Assembly: GCF_023516455.1 (NCBI RefSeq)
Contig: NZ_JAMGBA010000001.1
Span: forward strand, 310,001 to 374,000
Source of the DNA: Sphingomonas caseinilytica
Lineage (GTDB): Bacteria; Pseudomonadota; Alphaproteobacteria; Sphingomonadales; Sphingomonadaceae
Length of the DNA stretch: 64,000 nucleotides
Direction: 5' to 3'
Shown: positions 51,642 to 60,011 of the stretch, in pieces
Layout of the letters: each line of letters opens with the position of its first letter
Position numbering within the stretch: the stretch's first letter is position 1
The notes under the pieces: model-generated
Told to the model about the DNA's origin: nothing
What the model saw: the letters and a program-made list of their open reading frames with translations, nothing else
Database searches by the model: none
Translations under genes and position numbers: made by a program

Positions 51642-52727
51642 ATGACCACCGATACGCTGAACAAGGTCCAGGACGCCGAGAACCTGGTCAACGACAAGCG
51701 CAAGGAAGAGCTGCTGTCGAGCGAAGTCGAGCATATCGACATCACGAGCTTCGACGCCCGCCCGATCGTCGAGGCGATGGGCAAGATGAGCTTCACCAGC
51801 CGCGACCTCGCCCGCGCGACCGACATCTACAACCAGATGCTGGCCGACCCCAATTGTTCGGTGTGGCTGGTGATCGCCGGATCGACCTCGGCCGGTGGCT
51901 GCATGGATCTGTATGCCGAGCTGGTGCGCAACAACATGGTCGACGCGATCGTCGCCACCGGCGCCAGCATCGTCGACATGGATTTCTTCGAAGCGCTTGG
52001 CCACAAGCATTACCAGGCGCTGGAAATCCCCGACGACGACACGTTGCGCTCGCTCTACATCGACCGCATCTACGACACCTACATCGACGAAGTCGCGCTG
52101 CAGGACTGCGACTATACGATCGGCAAGATCGCGGACTCGCTGGAGCCCCGCCCCTATTCGTCGCGCGCCTTCATCCGTGAGATGGGCAAGTGGCTGAGCG
52201 AGGGGAACGGCAAGAAGGACAACAGCCTGGTCAAGCTCGCCTATGAGCATGACGTGCCGATCTTCTGCCCAGCCTTCACCGACAGCTCGGCCGGCTTCGG
52301 TCTCGTCAAGCACCAGGTCGATGCGATGAAGCGCGGCGGCCACTGGATGACCTTGGACAGCATCGCCGACTTCCGCGAGCTGACCGACATCAAGATCGAG
52401 GCCGGAACCACCGGCCTCCTCATGATCGGCGGCGGCGTTCCGAAGAACTTCGCGCAGGACACCGTGGTTTGCGCCGAGATCCTCGGCCACGACGATGTCG
52501 AGGTTCACAAATATGCGGTGCAGATCACCGTCGCCGACGTCCGCGACGGCGCCTGCTCCTCCTCGACGCTTCAGGAAGCGGCCAGCTGGGGCAAGGTTTC
52601 GACCGCGCTCGAGCAGATGGTCTATGCCGAGGCGACCTCGGTCCTGCCGCTGCTGGCCAGCGACGCCTATCACCGCGGACATTGGAAGAGCCGCGAGAAG
52701 CGCCGCTTCGCAAAGCTGTTCGACTAA
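51642..52727 (+). CDS. Deoxyhypusine synthase-like protein, likely homospermidine synthase
   Basis: A 361-residue NAD-dependent enzyme of the deoxyhypusine synthase family. VWLVIAGSTSAGGCMDLYAELV and DAIVATGASIVDMDFFEALG form the start of the Rossmann region; MIGGGVPKNFAQD is the family core, and SWGK with Lys318 aligns by position with the catalytic Lys329 of human deoxyhypusine synthase. Bacteria have no eIF5A, so the natural substrate must differ; transfer of an aminobutyl group onto putrescine gives homospermidine. GGAGAAGAGA precedes the ATG. Confidence 0.9.
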   Translation: MTTDTLNKVQDAENLVNDKRKEELLSSEVEHIDITSFDARPIVEAMGKMSFTSRDLARATDIYNQMLADPNCSVWLVIAGSTSAGGCMDLYAELVRNNMVDAIVATGASIVDMDFFEALGHKHYQALEIPDDDTLRSLYIDRIYDTYIDEVALQDCDYTIGKIADSLEPRPYSSRAFIREMGKWLSEGNGKKDNSLVKLAYEHDVPIFCPAFTDSSAGFGLVKHQVDAMKRGGHWMTLDSIADFRELTDIKIEAGTTGLLMIGGGVPKNFAQDTVVCAEILGHDDVEVHKYAVQITVADVRDGACSSSTLQEAASWGKVSTALEQMVYAEATSVLPLLASDAYHRGHWKSREKRRFAKLFD

Positions 52728-54157
52728 TGAGATTTGTGGTTGCCACGGTCGCCGCGGCGGTCGTGGCATCGCCTGCCTTTGCAGCGGCCCAGCCCGCTGA
52801 CCTGCTGATCCGGCATGCGACGGTCATCGACGTCGCCAAGGGCCGGACGCTGACCGACCAGGCAGTTGCGGTCCGCAATGGCGACATTGTCGCCGTTGGC
52901 GCGGACAGTTCGGTAGCGCGCCGCGTTTCAGCAAAGCAGACGGTCGATGCGACGGGCAAGTTCGTCATGCCGGGCCTGTGGGACATGCACGTCCATTTCG
53001 GCGGCGGCACGGAGCTGATCCAGGAAAACAAGGATCTGCTGCCGATCTACGTCGCCTATGGGATCACCTCGGTGCGGGATTGCGCGGGCGATCTCAGCGA
53101 TTCCGTCATCCAGTGGCGGAGCGAAGTGGCGGCGGGATCGCTGCTCGGACCGACGATCTACACCTCCGGTCCCAAGCTGGAGGGCTACAAGCCGCTGTGG
53201 AAGGGCACGATCGAGGTCGGGACGCCCGCCGAGGTCGATGCGGCGCTCGACCGGCTGCAGTCGATGAAGGTCGATTTCGTCAAGATCACCGACAACACGC
53301 TGAAGCCGGAAATCTTCGAATATGCGGTGAAGGCAGCGAAGAAGCGCGGGCTGAAGACTTCTGCGCACACGCCGTTTGCGCTGACCATCGAGCAAGCGGC
53401 GAAGGACGGCCTTAGCTCGGTTGAGCATCTCGACTATCTGATCAAGGCCGGATCGCCGGCGGAAACGAGTATCGCCGCCGATTATCTGGCCAAGAAGCTC
53501 ACCTATGGCGAGGCGTCGGACAAGTTCGTCGAGACGTTCGATGCGAGCTACGCCAAGGCGGAATATGATCGGCTGGCCAAGCTCGGCCTCAATGTGACGC
53601 CGACGCTCAACATGAGCCGTATCCTCGCCTATCTGGACCGCGAGGATCACCGCAATGACACCGGCCTCGCCCTGATGGGGCCGGGATTGCGCAAGACCTA
53701 CGAATGGCGCGTCGAACGCGCGGCCAAGTCGACGCCTGAGCAGGTCGCGGCCCGGCACAAGGAATATGAGCTGAGCGTCAAGGTTCTGCCGATGCTTCGC
53801 GATGCAGGCATTCCGATCCTGGCCGGGACGGACGCCGGTTTTCTCAACAGCTTCAACTATCCCGGCATTGGGCTGCACGACGAGTTGCAGCGCTATGTCG
53901 AGGCCGGGCTGACCCCGCGCGAGGCACTGGCCAGCGCGACGATTACGGGACCCAGCTTCCTTGGCCATTCCGACCGTTACGGTTCTCTCGCCAAGGGCAA
54001 GGCGGCGGACATCCTCATCCTCGATGCCAATCCGCTGCAGGACATCGCTGCAACGCGGACAATCCGTGGGGTCGTCGCCAAGGGCCAATGGTTCGACCGC
54101 GCCGCGCTCGATCGGCTGCTGGAGTCAGTCAAGGCAAAGGCCGCAACGGCGCGGTAG
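52727..54157 (+). CDS. Exported amidohydrolase family protein
   Basis: A 476-residue protein with a signal peptide (RFVVATVAAAVVASPAFAAAQ) and a metal-dependent amidohydrolase barrel: MPGLWDMHVHFGGG (HxH), SAHTPFALT (His) and ILAGTDAGFLNSF (Asp) are metal ligand regions, and SLAKGKAADILILDANPL is the C-terminal sandwich motif. It resembles imidazolonepropionase-like or aryldialkylphosphatase-like secreted enzymes; the substrate is unknown. The ATG overlaps the synthase stop (TAATG). A clean terminator follows. Confidence 0.9.
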   Translation: MRFVVATVAAAVVASPAFAAAQPADLLIRHATVIDVAKGRTLTDQAVAVRNGDIVAVGADSSVARRVSAKQTVDATGKFVMPGLWDMHVHFGGGTELIQENKDLLPIYVAYGITSVRDCAGDLSDSVIQWRSEVAAGSLLGPTIYTSGPKLEGYKPLWKGTIEVGTPAEVDAALDRLQSMKVDFVKITDNTLKPEIFEYAVKAAKKRGLKTSAHTPFALTIEQAAKDGLSSVEHLDYLIKAGSPAETSIAADYLAKKLTYGEASDKFVETFDASYAKAEYDRLAKLGLNVTPTLNMSRILAYLDREDHRNDTGLALMGPGLRKTYEWRVERAAKSTPEQVAARHKEYELSVKVLPMLRDAGIPILAGTDAGFLNSFNYPGIGLHDELQRYVEAGLTPREALASATITGPSFLGHSDRYGSLAKGKAADILILDANPLQDIAATRTIRGVVAKGQWFDRAALDRLLESVKAKAATAR

Positions 54158-54185
54158 CAGCGCTCGGGAAAATCCCGATTACTTC

Positions 54186-54220
54186 AGCCCCTTCGCGAAA
54201 TGGCTCGCGAGGGGGCTTTT
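54186..54220 (+). terminator. Intrinsic terminator after the polyamine/amidohydrolase operon
   Basis: AGCCCCTTCGCGA (54186-54198) pairs with TCGCGAGGGGGCT (54205-54217) with a single G-U pair, and is followed by T residues to 54220. It lies 29 bases after the amidohydrolase stop and would end the operon. Confidence 0.85.
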
Positions 54221-54308
54221 CCATGAAATCATCTGCTGGTTTCTACTGATTGCGCCATGGCCGCTTCACCCGGATTTATAGTCGCCAAATCCAGATGGGG
54301 AGACGCAC

Positions 54309-54503
54309 ATGGGAACCCGCAAGCTCGTCCTTACCGCAGCAGCCGTCATTTTCCTGCTGGTTACGCTGGCCGCCCTTTACCGGCTGCTGGTCGGTTTTCC
54401 GATTTCGATCGGTGGCGAGGAAGTCGGCCAGGTGAGCACTTTCTTCGTGCTGGTCTGCGGCGCGGCACTCACCTTGATGCTGTTCAACGAGGCAAGGAAA
54501 TAA
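54309..54503 (+). CDS. Small membrane protein, unknown
   Basis: A 64-residue product with two hydrophobic stretches (LVLTAAAVIFLLVTLAALYRLL and STFFVLVCGAALTLMLF) and a short polar loop (SIGGEEVGQV). No family is recognised. GGGGAGACGCAC before the ATG supports the start. It stands alone between a terminator and the MAPEG gene. Confidence 0.7.
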   Translation: MGTRKLVLTAAAVIFLLVTLAALYRLLVGFPISIGGEEVGQVSTFFVLVCGAALTLMLFNEARK

Positions 54504-54580
54504 AGATCGCCTGGGCAGGCTTGAGCAGGCCGCAAATCTGACGCACCCTCCTCCGCCTCCAAACAGGGGGGAGGGAAATC

Positions 54581-55030
54581 ATGGAATATAGCCCGTTACT
54601 GGCGCCCGTCGTGGCGCTCATAGCCTGGACCCTGGTCATTATGGCCTGGATGGCCGTGACCCGTTTTTCGGCCTTCAAGAAAATGGGAATTTCGCTTGGG
54701 ACCGTCCCCGCTGGCTCGCGCGGCTGCGACATGGATGGCAAGGCGCCGAACGAGGCTCAGTGGAAGGCCCATAATTACAACCACCTGCTGGAACAGCCGA
54801 CGATCTTCTACGCCATCGTCCTGACCTTGGCGCTGATGGGGATGGATCAGCCGATCAATCAATATCTGGCATGGGGTTATGTCGGCATCAGGGTCGTGCA
54901 CAGCCTGGTTCAGTGCACCGTGAACACCGTGAAATACCGGTTTACACTCTTTTCGCTAGCGTCACTCTGCTTGCTCGGTCTGACGGTGCATGCCGGAGCC
55001 CGCATCCTGCACGACTGCCTGGGCTGGTAA
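54581..55030 (+). CDS. MAPEG family membrane protein
   Basis: A 149-residue four-helix membrane protein of the MAPEG (membrane-associated eicosanoid/glutathione) family. WKAHNYNHLLEQPTIFYAIVL is the family signature: the Asn/Glu and following Leu-Pro motifs line up with glutathione-binding MAPEG proteins. Substrate and need for glutathione are unknown. GGAGGG before the ATG supports the start. It ends three bases from the convergent rumA-like gene. Confidence 0.9.
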   Translation: MEYSPLLAPVVALIAWTLVIMAWMAVTRFSAFKKMGISLGTVPAGSRGCDMDGKAPNEAQWKAHNYNHLLEQPTIFYAIVLTLALMGMDQPINQYLAWGYVGIRVVHSLVQCTVNTVKYRFTLFSLASLCLLGLTVHAGARILHDCLGW

Positions 55031-55033
55031 CCG

Positions 55034-56218
55034 TTAGCGGCTGAAGGAGGCCGCAAGCTCGACATGGGTCGACCAGCGGAACTGACCGACCGGTTTGACC
55101 CAATCGAGCTTGTAGCCGCCCCCCACGAGGATTTCGGCGTCCCGGGCGAATGTAGCGGGGTTGCAGCTGACGTAGGCAATCCGCACGACTGGAGAAGCCG
55201 CCAGTTCGCGAACCTGCTCCTGCGCACCGGCCCTGGGAGGGTCGAGCACGACAGAATCGAAGGCTGTAAGTTCCTTGGCGTCGTAGGGGCGGCGATAGAG
55301 ATCGCGATGCTCGGCAGTAACTTGCCGACCCGAGCGAGCCGCAGCCAGCTTCAATGCAAGGACGGCATCGCGAGACGCCTCCGCCGCCGTAAGCTGTCCT
55401 TCCAGCGACAGGGCGAAGGTCCCAAGTCCGGCGAAAAGGTCGGCAATTCGCGCGGACCCTGCCGTGGCTTCGCGAGCCGCCGCGACGAGGGCCGCTTCTC
55501 CGTCCTCCGTGGCCTGAAGGAAGGAACCGATCGGCATCGGCACCGCGGTTCCACCGAGCGTGATCGTCACCGGCTGGGGCTCGTAGCGGGGCTCGGGCCC
55601 AAAGCCCTCGTCAATGCTGAGACGGGCCAAGCGGTTGGTTTCACTGAACTGGCTCAGCGCCTCGACTGCTTCGAGGCCAACGACTTCAATGCCCTTCAGC
55701 ATCACGTCTGGTCCCTGATCGGCAAGTGTCAGCTGTATTTCGGCAGTTCGCTTCGATGGCAGGGCCGTCGCCAGAAAGGTCCGGAGGGGCTGCAGCAGCG
55801 CGAGAAGTCGCGGGTGAAGGACATGGCATTCGAGCATGTCGACGATGCGGTTGCTGCCGGCCTCGTTGAACCCGATCAGCACTCTGCCGCCGGCCTTCAA
55901 GGCGCGAAGCGTCGCGCGCCTGCGGCTATTTGGCGGGGAAAGATGGGCCGGACGGATTTCGGCACCGAGGCCGTGCTGCGCGAGCGCTCCCGTCACTCTC
56001 GAGGCGCAATAATCCGCATAGGCGGCATCGGTCAGATGCTGGAGTTGGCACCCCCCGCACTGAGGAAAGTGGCGGCAGGGCGGGACTTGGTGGCCAGCGC
56101 CGGGCTGAACCGTCCCATCGGCGAGCAGGACATCGCCCGGAACGGCGAACGGCACATGGCGGCCGCTGGCGGTGACGCCGTCACCGCGCGCCGCGATCCG
56201 GACAATGGTTTCGCTCAT
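55034..56218 (-). CDS. Class I SAM-dependent RNA 5-methyluridine methyltransferase (RumA/TrmA-like)
   Basis: A 394-residue RNA methyltransferase. 4Fe-4S ligands Cys48, Cys54, Cys57 and Cys131 form the CxxxxxCxxC ... C pattern of the RumA branch. The catalytic Cys is in YVSCNPATFARD, DPPRAGAQEQ is motif IV, and STHVELAASF carries the Glu base. The N-terminal TRAM domain is shortened (ETIVRIAARGDGVTASGRHVPFAVPGD). Its ATG overlaps the nnrDE stop, so translation is coupled. Confidence 0.93.
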   Translation of the reverse strand: MSETIVRIAARGDGVTASGRHVPFAVPGDVLLADGTVQPGAGHQVPPCRHFPQCGGCQLQHLTDAAYADYCASRVTGALAQHGLGAEIRPAHLSPPNSRRRATLRALKAGGRVLIGFNEAGSNRIVDMLECHVLHPRLLALLQPLRTFLATALPSKRTAEIQLTLADQGPDVMLKGIEVVGLEAVEALSQFSETNRLARLSIDEGFGPEPRYEPQPVTITLGGTAVPMPIGSFLQATEDGEAALVAAAREATAGSARIADLFAGLGTFALSLEGQLTAAEASRDAVLALKLAAARSGRQVTAEHRDLYRRPYDAKELTAFDSVVLDPPRAGAQEQVRELAASPVVRIAYVSCNPATFARDAEILVGGGYKLDWVKPVGQFRWSTHVELAASFSR

Positions 56219-57567
56219 AACTCTGCGATTGCCAGGGGGATCGCCTCGACCAAATCGTCCGCGATCATAGCGGAACCGGCGACTTCCGCCGCCCTCCCAT
56301 GCAGCCAGACGGCAGCGCATGCCGCATCGAATGGTCCAAGGCCCCGCGCCCGAAGTGCAGCGATCATGCCGGAGAGAACGTCACCGGTTCCGGCGGTCGC
56401 CAGCCAGGCCGGTGCCGGCGGAGCGAATGCCAGGCTTCCGACCGGAGATGCGACCAGCGTATCCGGGCCCTTGTAGACGATCACGGATTGGGAACGCCGC
56501 GCTGCCTCCAGCGCGCGCTCAGCCTTGGAGCCCTCACTCTCCCCAAAAAGCTTTCGAAACTCACCCTCATGTGGAGTCAGAATCGTATCGTGGCCCTGCA
56601 GCCGTTCCGGCTCCCCAACCAGCCCAATCGCATCCGCGTCGATCACGATGGGCCTTGGCGCCGTCAGCGCCAAGGTCAGCACCTGCGGAACGTCGCCGAG
56701 CCCGGGTCCGACCAGGATGCAGCCGATCCGCTCATCTTGAAGATCGGCACCCCCCGTCTGGACAATGGAAGACGGCAGGCCGTCGATCGGCAGAGACGTC
56801 GATACCCGAACGTAGCCGGCCCCCGACCGGGCGGCGGCATTCGCCGCAAGGGCAATCGCTCCCGGCATTTGCCCGGCGAGGCAATGAACCAGTCCGCGGC
56901 TGTATTTATGTCCTGCCGGTTCGAGCGGTGGCAGGTCGGGCGCACCGATTTCGAACCATGCTGATCCGGCATCAATGCCAATGTCGGCGAGCACGACCCT
57001 GCCCATACTGGCCATTGCGGGCATCAGCCGATGCGCGGGCTTTAACGCCCCGAACGTCACCGTCAGGTCGTAGCGCCCTATCGGCGAAAGCAGCGCGCCG
57101 TCGTCGCTGCTGACGCCGCTTGGCAAATCGCAGGCAATTGCGACGAGTGCGTTGTCGACCAGCAGCATTAGTCGTTGGAAAAGAGATTGTTCTAGGCCGC
57201 GGCTAAGACCGGTTCCAAACAGGCAATCGATGACGATCGGGGTTTCGGTAGCGCTTGCGAATGGCTCTACGGGACCATTCCACTGGCTTCTGGCCCATCG
57301 GGCAGCATCGGATGTCGGGTCGGCCCATGCAGCGACTTTCACCGTATAGCCCATGGCGGCGAGGTGCCGGGCCGCGACATAACCATCGCCCCCATTGTTT
57401 CCCGGGCCGCAGAGGAGGAGTACGTCGCGCGGTCCGACATGAAGGCGGACAGTCTCGGCAAGGGCCTGGCCAGCACGCTCCATAAGGGTCGTTTCCGGCG
57501 TGCCTGAAGCGATGGCCTGCCTCTCGGCGGCGCGCATCTGTTCGGCGGTAAGGATCGGACGGGCCAT
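56215..57567 (-). CDS. nnr: Bifunctional NAD(P)H-hydrate epimerase/dehydratase
   Basis: A 450-residue fusion that repairs hydrated NAD(P)H. The N-terminal YjeF epimerase domain has LLLCGPGNNGGDGYVAARHLA and the Asp of VIDCLFGTGLSR; the C-terminal ribokinase-like dehydratase has LTPHEGEFRKLFG, GPDTLVASP and AGTGDVLSGMIAAL. I chose ATG 57567 (ARPILTAEQMRAAE); the frame runs on upstream into ispE but without similarity. It lies 11 bases after ispE. Confidence 0.95.
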   Translation of the reverse strand: MARPILTAEQMRAAERQAIASGTPETTLMERAGQALAETVRLHVGPRDVLLLCGPGNNGGDGYVAARHLAAMGYTVKVAAWADPTSDAARWARSQWNGPVEPFASATETPIVIDCLFGTGLSRGLEQSLFQRLMLLVDNALVAIACDLPSGVSSDDGALLSPIGRYDLTVTFGALKPAHRLMPAMASMGRVVLADIGIDAGSAWFEIGAPDLPPLEPAGHKYSRGLVHCLAGQMPGAIALAANAAARSGAGYVRVSTSLPIDGLPSSIVQTGGADLQDERIGCILVGPGLGDVPQVLTLALTAPRPIVIDADAIGLVGEPERLQGHDTILTPHEGEFRKLFGESEGSKAERALEAARRSQSVIVYKGPDTLVASPVGSLAFAPPAPAWLATAGTGDVLSGMIAALRARGLGPFDAACAAVWLHGRAAEVAGSAMIADDLVEAIPLAIAEL

Positions 57568-57578
57568 AGTGGCCGCCC

Positions 57579-58382
57579 CTATCGCAGAAATGTCGCCAAA
57601 TGCCACCAGTTCGAGGGGCAGGTCGCGGCAGCGGCATCCCGCTCCGCCTCGCTGTCGAACAAGGCGAAGCAGGTCGCGCCGCTTCCGGACATGCGAATGA
57701 AACCGGCTCCGGGTTGCGTGCCAAGCCAGTCGAGGACGTGTCCGATGTCCGGCGCAAGTGTCAGCGCTGCCGCTTCCAGGTCGTTGCGGCCTCTCCGCCA
57801 GTCGCCAAGCGGTCCGCGATCGATGCCATCCCATGCGGCGAACACGGCGCCTGTCGACAGAGGCACAAGCGGGTTGACCAGCAGCGCCGGAGTGCCGGAA
57901 ATCGACGGGTCCTGCACAAGCTCGAGCTTGTCCCCGGCCTCCGTGCCCTTCGCGCTGAGGCTGAGCAGGCAGGCAGGGACATCGGAACCGATGGCCGGGG
58001 CAACGTCGACGGCATGGCGGGGGTCGATGCCCCACAGCCCAGTCAGGAGCCGAAGAGCCGCCGCGGCATCGGCCGAACCGCCACCAATGCCCGATGCTAC
58101 CGGCAGCTTCTTAGTCAAATATAGGCTGGCGCCCGCGTCGACACCGGCTGCCTGCTTCAGCGCCTTGGCCGCGTCGAGGACAAGGTTATCGGTTGTCGAG
58201 AGGCCTTCCGCGAACGGTCCACTGATCGACAGGTTGAGTTCGTCGGCCTTCTCCGCCTCCAGCCGATCTCCATCGATGCAAAAGGCAAAAATCGTTTCCA
58301 GCGAATGGCGTCCGTCGGGAAGCTTGCCCCGGACATGAAGCGCAAGGTTGAGCTTGGCCGGAGCCGGCTCCGAATACTTCAT
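57579..58382 (-). CDS. ispE: 4-Diphosphocytidyl-2-C-methyl-D-erythritol kinase
   Basis: A 267-residue GHMP kinase acting between the IspD and IspF steps of the MEP pathway. APAKLNLALHV is motif 1, PVASGIGGGSADAAAALR is motif 2 (ATP loop) and MSGSGATCFALF is motif 3. The length is slightly short but complete. The ATG overlaps the TPR gene stop (TGATG). Confidence 0.96.
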   Translation of the reverse strand: MKYSEPAPAKLNLALHVRGKLPDGRHSLETIFAFCIDGDRLEAEKADELNLSISGPFAEGLSTTDNLVLDAAKALKQAAGVDAGASLYLTKKLPVASGIGGGSADAAAALRLLTGLWGIDPRHAVDVAPAIGSDVPACLLSLSAKGTEAGDKLELVQDPSISGTPALLVNPLVPLSTGAVFAAWDGIDRGPLGDWRRGRNDLEAAALTLAPDIGHVLDWLGTQPGAGFIRMSGSGATCFALFDSEAERDAAAATCPSNWWHLATFLR

Positions 58383-60007
58383 CAGGGCGCGGCGTTTGCC
58401 GTGTTGAGGCCAAGCTCCATCTTGCGTTCGAGCCGCGACTTGGCCTGGTCCTCGGCCGTGATGAGCGCGGCCTGCCAGGAGAAGCGCGCCTCGATCCTCC
58501 GGCCCGCCGAATAGAGGGCATCGCCGAGATGCTCGTGGATCTCCGCCTGCGACGGATCCCCGGCGGCTGCACGGCTCAAGGTCTCGATCGCCTCGTCGAC
58601 CCGGCCCCGCTTGAACAGAGCCCAGCCGAGGGAATCGGTGATGGAAGCATCGTCGGGCCTCAGCGCGCTGGCCTTGCGGATCATCGCTTCGGCCGTGTCG
58701 AGGTCCTCACCCCGCTCAAGCTTCCCATAGCCCAGGAAATTGAGCAGCAGGGCGTTGTCCGGGTCCAGCTTCAGCGCGGTCTCAAGCTCCACCTTCGCCT
58801 CGCCCCAACGGTCGGCCTGTTCGAGGCTTGCGGCCCGAAGGAGGTGGAGCGTCCAAAGCTCCGGATTGGCGCCGCGCTCTGTCCGGTTGATCGCCTCGCC
58901 ATATGCCGCGGCTGCCTCGGTGTGGCGGTCCATGTCGCCGAGCACGTTGGCAAGTCGGGAGAAGTCGTGCGGCCCTGCCCCGGCGGCCTGCGTTGCCGCC
59001 TGCGCCCGGGTCAGGGCGCGGGAATAATCGGATGTGTCGCCCAGGATCCGGGTCTCGACGTCAAGCGCCTCGCCGGCCAGCAGGTCGTCCTGACGGACGG
59101 AGTCGAGCAGAGCGAGCGCCTCCTTCGACCTACCGTCGCCGTCGTAGAGAAGCGCGAGCAGGATCGTACCTTCGCTGTTGCCGGGATTGGCGTGACGGGC
59201 GACCTGTGTCAGCGCGATCGGAAGGGCCTTATTGTCTTCCCGTCCAAGGTCGATCGCCATCGCGAGCAGCAATTCGGCATAGCCGTCCGAGGGCGTAGCG
59301 ATCGCCATTCCGAGCAATTTGCCATCCGCAACGCGCGACCGGGCGGCGGCAAGTGCCTCATCATCACCCTGCAGCATCGCCATCGCATCGTCCTTGCGCT
59401 TCAAGCGAACGAGCGAGTCCGCATAAGCGAGGCGAAGCCGGGTGTTTCGGCCTGCCGACTGGACGAGCACGCGCTGTGCAAGCGGCAAGGCATCGTCGGG
59501 CTTGCCGAGCGCGAACAGCATCGCTGCCTTCTGCTCGTTGATAATCGGCGCAAGCGGACTGGCGGCCGACATCTGGGACAGCGATTCAATGCCGTCGTTC
59601 TTGCCACGCGCGGTGCGGTCCCAGGCCTTCATGACCGGTCCGAACAGGTCGACTTCGGTCGAAGTCACGCCTTTCTCCAGCGCGGCCGCGGCATCCTTGT
59701 TCTTGCCGCGCCGGAGCTGGTCGGCGGCCAACATCAACCGTGCATCGATCGGCAATTCATTGGGCGGGATTTGCTTGGCCAGGGAGATGGCGAGGTCGGC
59801 CTGTCCCGACTGGATGGCGGTAGAGATGGCCTTTCGAGCAATGGTCCGGTCCGCCGGATCAGCTTCCGCCATCAAGGCGTAGAGTTGCGCGGAACGGGAT
59901 TCGTCGCCGTTCATTTCCGCGGCCCTTGCTTCGACATAGGTCGACAGGGGCACGGCGGCCGAGGCAGCCGGCGCGGCGGCGGCCAGGATTAGTGCCAGGG
60001 CGGTCAA
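58382..60007 (-). CDS. Exported TPR protein
   Basis: A 541-residue protein with a signal peptide (TALALILAAAAPAASA) and tetratricopeptide repeats through most of its length, clearest in the C-terminal half (AKVELETALKLDPDNALLLNFLGYGKLE, ASALRPDDASITDSLGWALFKRG, ASGDPSQ-type AAAGDPSQAEIHEHLGDALY). It likely binds other envelope proteins. I chose TTG 60007 directly before the signal peptide because no ATG or GTG is in place; the ribosome site is weak. It is five bases from the etfQO stop. Confidence 0.85.
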   Translation of the reverse strand: MTALALILAAAAPAASAAVPLSTYVEARAAEMNGDESRSAQLYALMAEADPADRTIARKAISTAIQSGQADLAISLAKQIPPNELPIDARLMLAADQLRRGKNKDAAAALEKGVTSTEVDLFGPVMKAWDRTARGKNDGIESLSQMSAASPLAPIINEQKAAMLFALGKPDDALPLAQRVLVQSAGRNTRLRLAYADSLVRLKRKDDAMAMLQGDDEALAAARSRVADGKLLGMAIATPSDGYAELLLAMAIDLGREDNKALPIALTQVARHANPGNSEGTILLALLYDGDGRSKEALALLDSVRQDDLLAGEALDVETRILGDTSDYSRALTRAQAATQAAGAGPHDFSRLANVLGDMDRHTEAAAAYGEAINRTERGANPELWTLHLLRAASLEQADRWGEAKVELETALKLDPDNALLLNFLGYGKLERGEDLDTAEAMIRKASALRPDDASITDSLGWALFKRGRVDEAIETLSRAAAGDPSQAEIHEHLGDALYSAGRRIEARFSWQAALITAEDQAKSRLERKMELGLNTANAAP

Positions 60008-60011
60008 ACCA

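Noticed and set aside
55064-56476. A 470-codon open frame on the plus strand opposite the RNA methyltransferase.
   Set aside because: The minus-strand gene keeps all catalytic motifs; the plus-strand frame shows no domain and crosses the gene junction.
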